The translations under genes and the position numbers were made by a program. 64,000 bases of DNA from Lateolabrax maculatus (taxonomy: Eukaryota > Chordata > Actinopteri > Acropomatiformes > Lateolabracidae): positions 15,484,501 through 15,548,500 of the forward strand of contig CM062218.1 in assembly GCA_031216445.1 (NCBI GenBank), given 5' to 3'. The notes beneath the pieces are model-generated. The model was not told the origin of the DNA. It searched no databases and worked only from the letters and a program-made list of their open reading frames with translations. This document shows positions 1 through 10,252 of the stretch, one piece after another (the stretch's first letter is position 1; the number at the start of each line of letters is the position of its first letter).

Positions 1-76
1 CTTTCTTCTCGTATGTTTATCCTTTCCAACTTACACCGTCACACACACATACTCTCTCTTCTTTTGTCCCCTCTAG
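1..76 (+). other. ptp4a2: End of a ptp4a2 intron
   Basis: This is intron sequence upstream of the first visible exon. It has a CA/CT-rich pyrimidine tract (about 40-74) leading to the CTCTAG acceptor. Confidence 0.8.
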
Positions 77-207
77 GACTGGCCGTTCGATGATGGTGCC
101 CCTCCTCCCACCCAGATTGTGGACGACTGGCTCAAGCTGCTCAACACCAAGTTTCGAGAGGAACCTGGCTGCTGCATCGCTGTGCACTGTGTGGCAGGGC
201 TTGGCCG
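77..207 (+). CDS. ptp4a2: ptp4a2 exon with catalytic P-loop
   Basis: This exon has 131 nt. The acceptor is CTCTAG before 77 and the donor is GTGGGT from 208. It starts in phase 0 with GAC TGG CCG (DWP) and ends two bases into the Arg codon of the P-loop, GLG-R, so the intron splits the catalytic Arg. It encodes the general-acid loop and the catalytic Cys (38th residue of the exon). Confidence 0.96.
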
Positions 208-3200
208 GTGGGTGGCTAACTGCATTACTATCTCTTGAAAAAATTGTGACAATACCTCAAGAGGCAGCACTGATTGTCTGGATTGTTGTTGGTCACAATC
301 AGTGCTGCTTCTGGTTTAAAACCCATGTGCTACTTACCTAGCAAACCGTCTTGAGTCCTGTAACATAAATTGTGATACAGATCAGTTAGAAACATTAAAT
401 TCCTCTCTTGGATACAACAACTCCGGTGGTCAGGTTTAAGGGGGAGCAGGTGTGTGGATGTTTCATCTAAAGGGACACTTACGCAACAATCTGAGCTGTT
501 AGTGTTGGTTGTAATTTGTGAAGGGGGTTTGTTCATGCTAAAACAGGTTGTTAAAACACATTTACCAATCAAATATACCATGCAGCCATATTTGATTAAT
601 TTTATCCCTTCACTACACATTTAACTACACAAACTATCAGCTTCTCAGTGGTAGGGTTTTTAATGGCCCTGGCTGTTCCCATTTGACCTAATCTCTCATT
701 TTCTGTTTCCCCTTTCCCTCTTAGTATTATCTGTTTAGTGTGATGCTGCTTAGTACAGCATTAGTCCCCGCATTACAGTGACTCCAGAGAGATGTGTGCC
801 ACCTGTAAGAGTAAGCACACACACAGGGTCACAGAAAGCATTAATTAAATGTTACAAGTGTCTAAATAAGTCTGTTTTTCTCCCAATCTGCTTATCTTCC
901 AGCCTTCCTCTCAACCCCCCTCTGCCCTATAGCACTTGTTGCTTCTTCAGTTTTGATCACACATGCTGCACTGTACCTGTGCACTCGTCCCTGTTCTTCT
1001 TTGACTCAGACTAAGTCCACATTAATAGGTTTTCGTTTTAAACTAAAAAAATGACCTCCGCCCTCACAAGCGTTTTAGCACCGTTTCAGAACTAATCTCC
1101 TTCCATACTAACACGCCTGAAAACGCATATCACATTTGCCACAAAAAATAATTATAAATACAATAAAATATAAATAGGAATAATATTGCCTCCTGTGCAT
1201 GTAGTAGCATTATAGAATCCAGAATTTAACTGCACAACAGCTGCTAGCATTGACCAGAAGCTCAACAACGCCTGTAATTTGTCATCCATGTTTAATTAAC
1301 CACAAGTCAAGACTGATGGTTGTTTTCTTCCGGGAACGGGTCACGTGATAGGGGTGCAACGAATCAGAGAAGGACACGTCGTGACTGATGAGACCCAATC
1401 AGGAAGCGAACGTGGCTGTCTGCGTCATCGTTTTCAAAGGTCTCCATTTCTGCCCGTCCAGACTAAAACGTAACCCTGCAGTTTCCAAACTAAAACGGGA
1501 TCAGCAGCATTTCCAAAAGTCTCCGTTTTAGGGTGTCTGAAACACCACAGTAGTGTGGACTCTAGGTGTAAACTTGGCAGAAGTTATGCGTTTTGAAATG
1601 AATATGTAGTAGTGTGGCTGTAGCTTCACTCTTAAATATATACTGTTGATTGATTCCGCATCTTGAATGATTGTCCTCTCTCCCTGCTCCTGTTAGTGTT
1701 CTGTAAATAGACAATCATCCCGTTAAGTTACTTATCAGGGACTGTTGCTGTTGCCTCTGCAGACTTGAAAAGGAAAGGCAATTACATTTGCATGTGATCT
1801 GTCTGTTGGTCATGAGGTTGCACAGGCGATGTGCAGATATGCCCAGCCATATTCACAGACCAACGTGACAGTGAATTACAGACGAGTTAAGCTGAATAAC
1901 AACACAAGTGTGAAAACAAAGAAGGCAGAAGCACATGACGTGGGCGAGCTAGTGTGAAACTGTCTTTCCTGACCACATACGCACAATAAGCCAATCATTT
2001 CTCAATGGCTTCCAGCATTACACATTGCTGTGGCATTCCAGAGGTTGTATAATTGCCAGTATTGGTTAGACTGGCATTTTTTAAAATTCACTTCCCTGTC
2101 TTGTGTTTACTGCAGTCACGTCGGTTTTCCATAGCCTTTTTGTCCTGATCTGCTTTACAGCAGCCAACATTCTTTTAAGGCCCTTAGTGTGGGAGGCTGC
2201 AGCAGTGTGCCTTGTTGTTGTTTGTCCTTTCTTTAACAATATTCTCACCCCTCCTGCCACACTATCGCACTGTTTTTTCTCTTCTTCTTTTCTTTCGATC
2301 CCTCCCTTCTCACACACTATCCCTTGTGAATTTTGTGTGAGAGAAAAGCCTCTCCAGGAAATGCTCTGTCAGCACTGAGATTTGACCTACCAAGTGGTCT
2401 AGAAGATTTTTATATTTATTTATTTTTTCACTCATCCCACTTTATCTTTCTTCTGGTGAGAAAGGAGAAGGTTGTCTTACTGTAACTTATCGCAGTTAGT
2501 GTGTGTGCGCCTGTGTGTGAGGCTCAGGGTGTGACCACTGTGCCCCAGCAGGGCAACAGTGAACTTGTGCACCCCTGTTGATTTCCCAGGCCCGTTTCCC
2601 AGGTTTCTACCCCCCTCCCTTTCCCTCCAACATATTACTATGGGACCATGTCAACCTTGGCATTTGATGTTCTGTTCTACTTCTCTCCTCCTTTGATTCT
2701 CTCACTGTCTCCTTGAACTGGTCCACTGGATTTCTTTACCTCTCAGAGCTCCAGTCTTGGTGGCCTTAGCCCTCATTGAAAGTGGGATGAAGTATGAGGA
2801 TGCTGTGCAGTTCATAAGGCAGTAAGTACTCTCCCTACTTTTGTACCTGAAGGTTTTTATACAGACAGAGTCTGAAGTCGGTAGCTTGTGAAAAAGTGAA
2901 GTAAATTTTGCCATTTGTAATGTCTATCGCCTGCAAAATACCAGGAATTGGTAACTATAATTCTATAGTCTGGTACTACCACTAGAAACAAAGCTGTACT
3001 CTGCAAAATGTGTGGTTTTAAAGGAAGAGTTCAACATTTTGGGAAATACTCTTATTTGCACCTTGGCTAGCTGAGACTCCAGGAAGTTACTGCTCCAAGC
3101 CAAGGAATAGTCCGGCACATAAACTCCCTTAAATGGCAAATTGTCGTCTTTATACGTGTTTAATTATTGAGCTTTTGAATTGCTGGCAGGCACATTCTGT

Positions 3201-3595
3201 TGCTTTTGGACAGAGCAAGTCTAGCTGTTTCACCCTGTTGTCAGTTTTTTGTTTTTAAAATAAGCCAACCAGCTGCTAACTGTAGCCTCATATTTAAAAG
3301 ATGGACATTAAAGTGGTATTGATCTTCTCATCTAGCTCTCTGCCACAAAGCAAATTAGTGTATTTTGCTAAATCCTTAACTCTTCCTTTGATTACTTCAG
3401 TAATGCCCGTGGTGATAAAAATGATGTGCTCTTTGTGGATATCATTGTTTCAGTCTTCTCCCCTCCCCCTCTGCTTTTCATAGGAAGAGACGTGGAGCAT
3501 TCAACTCCAAACAGCTTCTTTACCTCGAGAAATACAGACCCAAAATGCGTCTGCGGTTCAAGGATACCAACGGCCACAACTGCTGTGTGCAGTAG
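77..3595 (+). CDS. ptp4a2: Protein tyrosine phosphatase type IVA 2 (PRL-2), 3' part
   Basis: This is a small prenylated dual-specificity phosphatase of the PRL family. Family knowledge: PRLs sit on the plasma membrane and early endosomes and bind CNNM magnesium transporters. Coding sequence is join(77-207, 2747-2821, 3484-3595), 105 residues plus stop. The full protein is about 167 residues, so roughly the first 63 are encoded left of the window. Visible landmarks: the general-acid loop DWPFDDGAPP at the first residues; the P-loop HCVAGLGRAP with catalytic Cys and Arg (CX5R) and the PRL-typical Ala after Arg; a basic stretch KYRPKMRLRFK; and the C-terminal CAAX box CCVQ. PTP4A2 has CCVQ, PTP4A1 CCIQ and PTP4A3 CCVM, which decides the paralog. 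The tail NGHNCCVQ has one more Asn than my recollection of the human protein. All junctions have GT/AG and keep phase. The gene cannot be called complete because its start is outside the window. Confidence 0.96.
208..2746 (+). other. ptp4a2: ptp4a2 intron (2.5 kb)
   Basis: This is a GT-AG intron, donor GTGGGT and acceptor TCTCAG. It contains a MITE at 1015-1619 and otherwise ordinary AT-rich sequence with pyrimidine-rich stretches (about 2220-2310 and 2580-2710). No additional exon is needed to keep the frame. Confidence 0.85.
1015..1619. repeat. MITE with GTCCAC.../...GTGGCT ends
   Basis: The left end, GTCCACATTAATAGG, is the imperfect reverse complement of the right end around 1600-1619 (AGTAGTGTGGCT). 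A second internal GTGTGGAC lies at about 1553-1560. Short internal motifs related to AAAACG recur. I recognise the layout as a widespread teleost non-autonomous hAT-like element. It sits inside the ptp4a2 intron. The element boundaries are by eye, and no clean target-site duplication could be read. Confidence 0.6.
2747..2821 (+). CDS. ptp4a2: ptp4a2 exon, helix after P-loop
   Basis: This exon has 75 nt. The acceptor is TCTCAG before 2747 and the donor is GTAAGT from 2822. It completes the P-loop Arg (CG|A) and reads APVLVALALIESGMKYEDAV and then QFIR. It ends two bases into a Gln codon. The hydrophobic helix following the P-loop is strongly conserved in PRLs. Confidence 0.96.
2822..3483 (+). 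other. ptp4a2: ptp4a2 last intron (662 bp)
   Basis: This is a short GT-AG intron, donor GTAAGT. More than half is one MITE copy (3019-3390). A pyrimidine tract (about 3453-3480) precedes the CATAG acceptor. Confidence 0.85.
3019..3390 (+). repeat. MITE, TAAAGGAAGAGTTC family, copy 1
   Basis: The left terminus (TAAAGGAAGAGTTCAACA, then a TTGGGAAATAC block) is matched in reverse by the right end, whose complement begins CAAAGGAAGAGTT. The interior has the block with GCTAACTGTAGC and the GGTATTGATCTTCTCATC block that I associate with a very common teleost element. It is the most complete of three copies in this window (the others are at 14141 and 31397), all in the same orientation. Confidence 0.7.
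3484..3595 (+). CDS. ptp4a2: ptp4a2 terminal coding exon with CAAX box
   Basis: The acceptor is CATAG before 3484. The first base completes Gln (CA|G), followed by KRRGAFNSKQLLYLEKYRP, the basic segment, and RFKDTNGHNCCVQ with stop TAG at 3593-3595. Farnesylation on the first Cys of CCVQ plus the basic stretch anchors PRLs to membranes (family knowledge). A frame-shifted ORF over the same bases is a shadow. Confidence 0.96.
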
Positions 3596-4538
3596 GCTGC
3601 CTGTCAGTGCATCTTTCTTATGCACATCTAGTGGGGAATCTTCCAACAACGGGAGATTAAAAAAAAAAAAAAAAATGAAGAGAGTGCTATCAGTAATTAT
3701 TGTGATGATTTGTTAACACTGAATCATGGTTAATTGATCCGAGAGCAAGCGAGTGATCGAATGAATGAAACAGATCTGGGATCCACCAGCCGAACCAATG
3801 AATGGAAGGTCAAAGCACACAGATAGGCCCGCCTCCCGGTTATACTGTTCAACCACGGGCCAGAATTCTTTCAACCTGAGTCCATCCTGTTTCTTTTCTT
3901 TCTTTTTTTTTCCTTTTTTGGTTTCAGTTGTAATTGTGGGATAACATTTTCCATTTTGTGAATTTTTATTTTTACACAAGCAATGGTGATGAGAAGATGT
4001 AATGTCAAATGATATTCTGATTTTTATCCCCACACATTATTGATATTATGATTAGGCCAGAATAATGTACCTTTTTAAAAACCTTTTTAACCTTTGAACA
4101 CATTGTGACTGTCCATTTTGGTATTGGGGTGTTTTTTTTTTTTTGCACAAAAACTCAAAAGTTCACCTGAAAATGCAGTAATGTTTTCCTTTTACCCTTC
4201 ACTTGCTTAAAGTCACTTTCAGTTTAGGGGTTCACTGAGTTTGAATATGTCTGCAATATTTATTCACAATATATGATATGTGTGGCAGTTATGAGTTTGG
4301 CAGGGGCAAGGACACTTTGTTATCCAATAGTTTTGTTGTTTTTTTTTTTTTGTTTTTTTTTTTAATCCTTCGAGAGCCATGTCTTTTTTTTAATTTTATT
4401 TAGTTTATATATATATATTTATATATATATAAATATAAATAAAAATCTTGTTGGAGTGCAATAAATCAGTCCACCTCAGATAAACCCACCAAACCCTGCT
4501 GAGCATCTTACACACACACACACACTCACAAACACTCA

Positions 4539-4583
<45 letters not shown>

Positions 4584-4870
4584 ACACCACACACTTACTT
4601 CATACACTCATCCAGGCAGTTGAACAGGAAAAAAAAACGTATCTACAACAGGTACTTCTCCTGCTTTCATTAATGGGCTACAATAGGACTTCCCTCAAAA
4701 TGCATATTTAAACTCATATACTCAGAGCCTAAGATCCAATCTGAAAGACAACGTGGAGAAGAATGAAAATGGTCAGTTTTTTATCATTGTACCCATTTTG
4801 AAAACATCCCCAATTCGTATTGGTTCTTTAAAGATAAATAAATTGAAATAAAAAGCATACACGTGTCTTT
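3596..4870 (+). other. ptp4a2: ptp4a2 3'UTR
   Basis: This is noncoding sequence after the TAG. It starts with an A17 run (3659-3675) and is T-rich through about 3890-4400, with several poly(T) runs. It contains the CA microsatellite at 4509-4594. It ends near two AATAAA hexamers, so the full 3'UTR is about 1.27 kb. Earlier hexamers (ATTAAA near 3655, AATAAA near 4438 and 4460) could give shorter isoforms. The extent is inferred from signals, not from transcripts. Confidence 0.65.
4509..4594. repeat. CA microsatellite in the 3'UTR
   Basis: This is an interrupted (CA)n with CTCACAAA and AACA interruptions, about 85 bp. The antisense reading gives a meaningless Val-Cys-rich ORF. Confidence 0.95.
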
Positions 4871-4880
4871 TTTTTTTCTG
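4837..4880 (+). terminator. ptp4a2: Polyadenylation signal cluster of ptp4a2
   Basis: Two AATAAA hexamers (4837-4842 and 4847-4852) are followed within about 15 bases by TGTC and a run of about 13 T (4864-4880). That is the usual hexamer, cleavage site and U/GU-rich downstream order. Cleavage is expected around 4860-4868. Confidence 0.75.
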
Positions 4881-7140
4881 CCTCCTCACTGGCTCTGGAA
4901 ATGTGAATGTTGGTTGCTAAATTATTTTGTGGTTTACGTTGCTAAAGAGGGGGCGGTAGGTGTGGATGGAGTTTGTACTGTATGTAGGCAGCATGTTGGA
5001 TAAAGACAAAAAAAGTAGGAATGTTTTTTTTGGTCATCCTGTTCAGACCTTAAATCAGCATTCTTAATTCATAAAAGTCAAAGTTACAGCCAGGGAAAGG
5101 TGTTGTACCAGTCCTCATAACAAAATATAATTTTTGTCCCGTTTAGAATGACATGAGTGACAACGCTGACACCTTGCACTTGGTGATCAACACACACTGG
5201 GTTTCCCAGACAGTGTGTGCTCATTAAGCATGTCAGTCAAAGCCTGCCCTACATGTCCTTCCCCCAGCAGTAAATGAGTCAGCACCACGTGGAAGGCACA
5301 GAACACCGTGGTACTGAGAAATGACTCACAACCACAACTGTTAATCACGACTACAGCTTACAACTGAAACAATTGAAAGTGCCCCCTCTGCTGCTCAGAT
5401 CCTGTCATAGCTAAAGTAATGCATCACATAAAGTCAGGAAATGTGCCAATAAGGAAACGTAATTGAGTAGAGGCAATTATCAGTGACAGTTAAGAATTAG
5501 AAGTTGCAATGTCTGCAGTTAAAGGCATAGTGCATCTAAAACATGTCAAACCTCATTGTTTTTTTGGTGCTTAACTCCTTTTATTAATTCACTAATCCAC
5601 ATTTTAGAGTATTAATGAAAAAGAATCAGAACAATAATTTGACATGACAATGAAGCTTGGCTTTGACTGAACAAGCACTGGGATTGATTTGTTAGTTATT
5701 GTCACTGCCTACAATTTTGCTGTGGAACCACAAACAAATTAGCCTGTGTTAGCAGTTCAGTGCTGCATAACCTGCTTTGAATACCACGAATTTTATCTAC
5801 AATGAAATATCTGACAATGAAAGCCTCTGATTAAATCTAACCTTGTTGTCATTGCAGTTGAGAGGCTGTGTTCTTGGTAGTGTGAAAGATGTGTGCAGGG
5901 AGCGGACTGTTGCCTTCCAAATACTGTCAAAAAACCCCTAAATTTGCCACTTGGTTTCTCTTGGTTTATGATTGTGATCGTTTGAGTTCTTGAGAAACAG
6001 ATTGCATAAGTGCCCATGTTGGTACATGGTACACGTGTGTATGCGCCCCACCAATAGATATCACTAAGAGCTAACATGATCTCAGTTGTGGTGTGATGTA
6101 GCCCGGTAGATAAATGACTCAGTATGTTGTCATCACTGGGCAAGACAATGATCAAAGCCACAAACCTGTTGTGTAATGGGTTGAGAGCAGAGGACGAGAC
6201 AGCGGCCTGCTGCGTCTCAACCCCAGCAGGTTAAGAAGACTCAGTTTATATATTCACCTTGGATTATCCCAAATCCTGCTTTTGGACTGGGAATAACCTT
6301 GTCCTTGGGCTCCATGTAGTTTAAAGATATTCCTAACTGAGTTATTGGTCTTCTAAGTATGAAGATGGGTCACAGGCACCACACTTTCACATTCACCGAC
6401 ACTGTGTATTGACACTTTGCATGACTAAGTGATGATGGTTGCTAGGGATACCATTAAGCCCCAAAACCAACGCATCTTAACTGCACAATAATGTATATTC
6501 AAGTTACCTTGATTTGAAGCAGGTTGCATCTCTCTGACGACCACCACTTCGACTGAGGGACACCCCCACACAGACCGTGCCAACCATAATTGTCCATATT
6601 ACATATATACTGTATATACTATATACAGTATATATGTATATTTATATATCACATATTGCTTGTTTAACATGTTTTGTATATTTGTTGTTGAAAAGAGTGT
6701 GATAAACTTAATTGCATCCTTTGGATAAACACAAGATATTTCATTTAAAATAGGAACACCGTGGTGTAATTAATAACAGCGTTGTGCTGTTGTTGGAGGA
6801 AGTGTTACTGGTATACTTCAACAGAACAAAGCCATCATTAATACTAGTAACACCTGCACTTCTCCTACTATCATTTCAGAATATCTGCAGTTATGGAGGC
6901 CTGTATAGATAATGATAACAAAACGTATGCAAAACACTTGTTGCCATAGTCCTGTCATGTAATAGCACTTAATACTGAGACAGGATATACATTAGCCGGA
7001 TTCCACTAGAGTTTATGACCAAGGTTCACAAATGTCCTCGTTTGTTTTGTGTGATTCAGAAAAAATATGAACAGTGTTATGTGCCGTATTGAACACTACG
7101 TGAATGGAAAATAAGAATAATGTAGATAAATGATAATGCT
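4881..7140. other. Intergenic spacer
   Basis: No coding exon is recognised. The sequence is AT-rich. A 122-codon minus-strand ORF (5793-6161) resembles no family I know and is judged to be chance. The only notable structure is the palindrome at 6601-6637. Confidence 0.6.
6601..6637. repeat. Perfect 37-bp AT-rich palindrome
   Basis: The arm acatatatactgtatata (6601-6618), one central C (6619), and its exact reverse complement (6620-6637). It lies in a longer TA-rich tract (about 6598-6650). It could form a cruciform or be an unstable (TA)n derivative. Confidence 0.95.
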
Positions 7141-7149
7141 CATAAAACC

Positions 7150-7400
7150 ATACACGTATCGCCCTGGTGCCGCCATGTTAGAAAGAAGCGATGCACAACT
7201 GCACAGGCTGCCCTTCCTGCCAGACCCGTCGGTGGTATTTAATAGTTACGCTTTAAAACTTTAAATCTAAATCCTAGTCACATAATAAAACAGTGTTAAC
7301 CAGGCATTGGAACTGTTTCACCACACATGCAGCACAACTTTGCGCGCACCCTGCGAGTTAGAAACAGTTCACTTCCGGCCACCATCTTGGAAAAATGTTC
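7150..7400 (+). promoter_or_regulatory. Putative CpG-rich promoter with ETS and YY1-like sites
   Basis: CpG density rises sharply compared with flanks (for example TGCGCGCACCCTGCGAG at about 7341-7357). ACTTCCGG (7371-7378) is a consensus ETS/GABP site and is followed directly by CCACCATCTTGG (7379-7390), a YY1-like site. A second CCGCCATGTT lies at about 7170-7179. There is no TATA box. ETS plus YY1 at the start site is typical of TATA-less vertebrate promoters, so a start near 7385-7400 on the + strand is plausible. A repeat carrying such motifs is the alternative. Confidence 0.45.
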
Positions 7401-7449
7401 GTTATTTTAGCTGCTCGAAGTTAGCTGGGTGGGCGCGGCAGGAGTTGTA
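7391..7449 (+). other. Candidate noncoding first exon
   Basis: This is a short CpG-containing segment just downstream of the ETS/YY1 pair, ending at a consensus donor GTAAGTTT (from 7450). It has no long ORF. It may be an alternative first exon to the one ending at 7940, or the donor may be fortuitous. Confidence 0.3.
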
Positions 7450-7559
7450 GTAAGTTTGGTTTAAATGTATCCCAAAAGATTATTGTAAATGAAAAACGAT
7501 AAGTTTAATATAAAAACTTTACATGGTAGGGGAAAAAAATAACTGGAACTTTATGAGTA

Positions 7560-7940
7560 AACGACTGTGTCGTGTTCAATCAGAAGAAGAGCAGTGCCCT
7601 GTTAGCACGCAGAGCCGGACTACTGCTCCGCTGCTGAAATGGAAATAAAGTCAACAGGGGGAAAGAAATAAAATACAAAATAAATAAATTATGGACTGGA
7701 TTTTGACGACAGGGAGACCCAGGACTCTCTGACCCGAGGCCCCGTTAGCTAACGTACAGGACAAACGGACTCCTCCGCAGTTGGACAGGAGCAGCAGCGA
7801 TGTGGGCGGACATTTTGAACGAGGTGAAAACGACGGACAGACGACGGTGGCGCAGGTCTCACCGAGGCCGAGGGACGGGGCGCCTTCAGAGATCAACGCA
7901 GGGACTTGATTTTCCAGTGATGAAGATGAATCAACAAACA
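7560..7940 (+). CDS. Putative first exon of an unidentified gene
   Basis: This CpG-rich segment is followed by a strong donor ACA|GTAAGTGC at 7941. An ATG at 7800 opens 47 codons (MWADILNEVKTTDRRR..., Arg-rich) that end exactly in phase 0 at the donor. An alternative start at 7919 gives only MKMNQQT. The Arg-rich peptide matches no family I know, so the exon may be wholly 5'UTR. The next exon could not be found in the following 56 kb. In human, the neighbours downstream of PTP4A2 in the same orientation are SPOCD1 and ADGRB2. A first exon of an adgrb2-like gene with a huge intron is possible, but nothing in the sequence proves it. Confidence 0.35.
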
Positions 7941-8516
7941 GTAAGTGCAAATTGTTTTTATTATTTGCAATGTTGTGGTTTCCCCCCCGTGTGGTGTGGT
8001 GGCCGCCGTGCCAGCCAATGCCTGCTGAGATTTATTTGATGTTTTTAGGCGGATGTAAGTGTCTGTCAGTCATTCTGTGGTGCCAGTTACACAGTCTGTG
8101 GTTGAGCTTCATACTGTTGGTTGTTTGTGCTGGATAAGTGAGTTTGTGTGTACACAAAGATCTGGACTTGGGTTGGTGTTGGTTCAGGTTTGTGATATCT
8201 TTCTGCTTTAGTGCCTGACTTGGTATTGACTGGCTGCCTAAACTGTTGCTGTGAATACATGTTCTTTCACCCAGTAGTTATGGAAAAGTGTTTGCCATCT
8301 ACAGAAGTATGTCAGTGTTACAGAAAGCAAGTTTTTTTTTATGAATCTGCAGCAGCTTCGACTCAGTTGGCAGTATGGTTCGTCTGTGTACAACTAATAC
8401 AGTCTAATACTAACCGACCTGCTTTCACTTCTACCTTCATGAAGGTTATACTGTTGGTCTATAGAGAACAATACCCATTACAATTTATCAGAGCACAAGT
8501 TGACATATTTAAATGT
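7941..8516 (+). other. Possible start of long intron
   Basis: The GTAAGT at 7941 begins T- and GT-rich sequence. No exon, repeat family or RNA gene is recognised. ORFs of 61-106 codons here show no domain. Confidence 0.5.
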
Positions 8517-8680
8517 CTTGTTTTGTGTTAATTCAAAGTCCAAAACCCCAAAAAATTTAGTTTACAGTCACAGGAGACTAATAAAACTGACTATTCATAT
8601 TCAGAAGATTAGAAGCTGGCACTGGTGAATTTTAACCACTTTATTAATTAATCATCAACATAGATGGAGATTATTTTAGA
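8517..8680 (+). repeat. Fragment of the GGGCTGCAACTAA hAT-like MITE family
   Basis: The fragment shows internal parts of the family seen more fully at 24846-25108: a TTTACAGTCACAGGAGAC block, an AGAAGCTGG block and TTAATTAATTAATCATCAA-like sequence. Both ends are missing or decayed. Confidence 0.5.
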
Positions 8681-10252
8681 GAGGTTTGAAGGATGTACTT
8701 TGTGCTGCCAGTAAATGTATTGGGTTAAGCTGACAGGTGTTTCTGAAATTTGACTGCCCTTATTGACATAAGTGGGGTGGACAAAGTTTAGGAAACACAT
8801 TTAAACAAAAATGTAATGTGTTAGTTTTAGCGAGGTGGATTTAACAAACTGTCAACTGAGTATACATCCACGGTCTAACTAACGTATTTTTGGATCATTA
8901 CAACACTTGCACACTTCTCCATGCCAGTGTGAACAAGAATTTACAAGTTTGAGAATTACAGCACATCCCCTGACGTGGGAACATTCACTACAGAAGATGC
9001 ACTGAAGGCAACATTGTAATTGTGGTAGTGCTGGGTATATAGTCTAAACTTACCCTGCAAATTCATTGGGCCAAAGCCTCTCTTGACTCTGTTAAAGCTA
9101 TGTGAATCGTGTTTTAACTGGACATCAAGAGCCCAAGGACTGCTTTTATGTGTGCTATAAAGAACGGGGGAAAAAGGCCAAGAGGTTTTAGATTCTTCTT
9201 CAAGAAGACCTTGATCTCATGCAACACTCAGCCCTAAGCATAGCTGATCTAGGCCACACTACTAAGCAGCCAACTGTGCGATACCCCATTGTGAATCGTG
9301 GCCCTTTAAAAATGCATGTTCGCTCTTGGCTCTGTATCTTTAATGAGGTGTGTCTGAAATATTTGATAGCCTTGTGCTCATTTGAAAAACAAATACGTTT
9401 ATTTTCATTAATATTTGACACGGAAATGAATATATGTAAAACACATACATTAATTAGTCTGTTTTGATCAATTGTCTCTGTCTAATGCAGACCGAGTATT
9501 TCCGCACAGTAAGTCCCCAAAGGCTACACTGGTGCATATCATTCTCTGGTGCTTCAGAGCAAAACCCTTTAATTTTCAAAGCGGGATTTAGCATCTTTTA
9601 AGACTATGCAGACTGAAAGAAATTATCAATTTTCACTTAGCATTCAGGCACATTTGTAAAATGGGTGTTTGTCACATTAGAATATGTTGCTTGAAGGAAG
9701 AATGAATAGGGATGTGAAAATCACAAATGTGGCACTGCAGATAGTGACTCTGACAGCTGAGAAGTGATTTAGCCTCAGAGGCCCACAACCAGGGATGTAG
9801 AGTCACTTGAGTCACTGAAGTCAGGCAAATTGTGGTCTTTAGCAACCAGGGGAAAGTTATATTCAGTAATTATTGTATATTCTGAATGCAAACTCTGTAT
9901 ATTTAAATTTGACCAACAAATTCTAATATCAGTGGTAAAAATAAAGGGTTCTGTTCCTCATTCAAAATACACTTGAACTTGACTTATTTTATTTCTGAGC
10001 TTCCACTTCAACTGACACTTGTAGCTCAATTCATCACCTACACTTCAAATCCTTTGAATGCTTGAATTTCAGCGGTTCTTTCAGCACTTCCATTTTAACT
10101 GCAAATTCAGCTTCGTTCGGTATTTATATTTTTCATTGCCACTTCAATTACAACTTTAAATGTTTCAGTATTTCAATTATTTCCCATGTTTCAACCTCGA
10201 ATTTTCAGCAGCAAATACACAATTGTTTTACAGAAAATGTAGCCCTTTCTAG
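8681..10252. other. No gene seen
   Basis: AT-rich unique-looking DNA. Short ORFs on both strands near 9200-9470 overlap each other and have no domain. No repeat boundary is recognised. Confidence 0.55.

Noticed and set aside
90..341. 83-codon ORF over the first visible exon
   Set aside because: It reads a different frame from DWPFDDGAPP and runs through the splice donor at 208 into the intron.
3392..3716. ORFs on both strands over the last ptp4a2 exon
   Set aside because: They are out-of-frame shadows. The true frame is fixed by the spliced PRL protein ending in CCVQ.
4405..4590. Val/Cys-repeat ORF on the minus strand
   Set aside because: Translation of the CA microsatellite.
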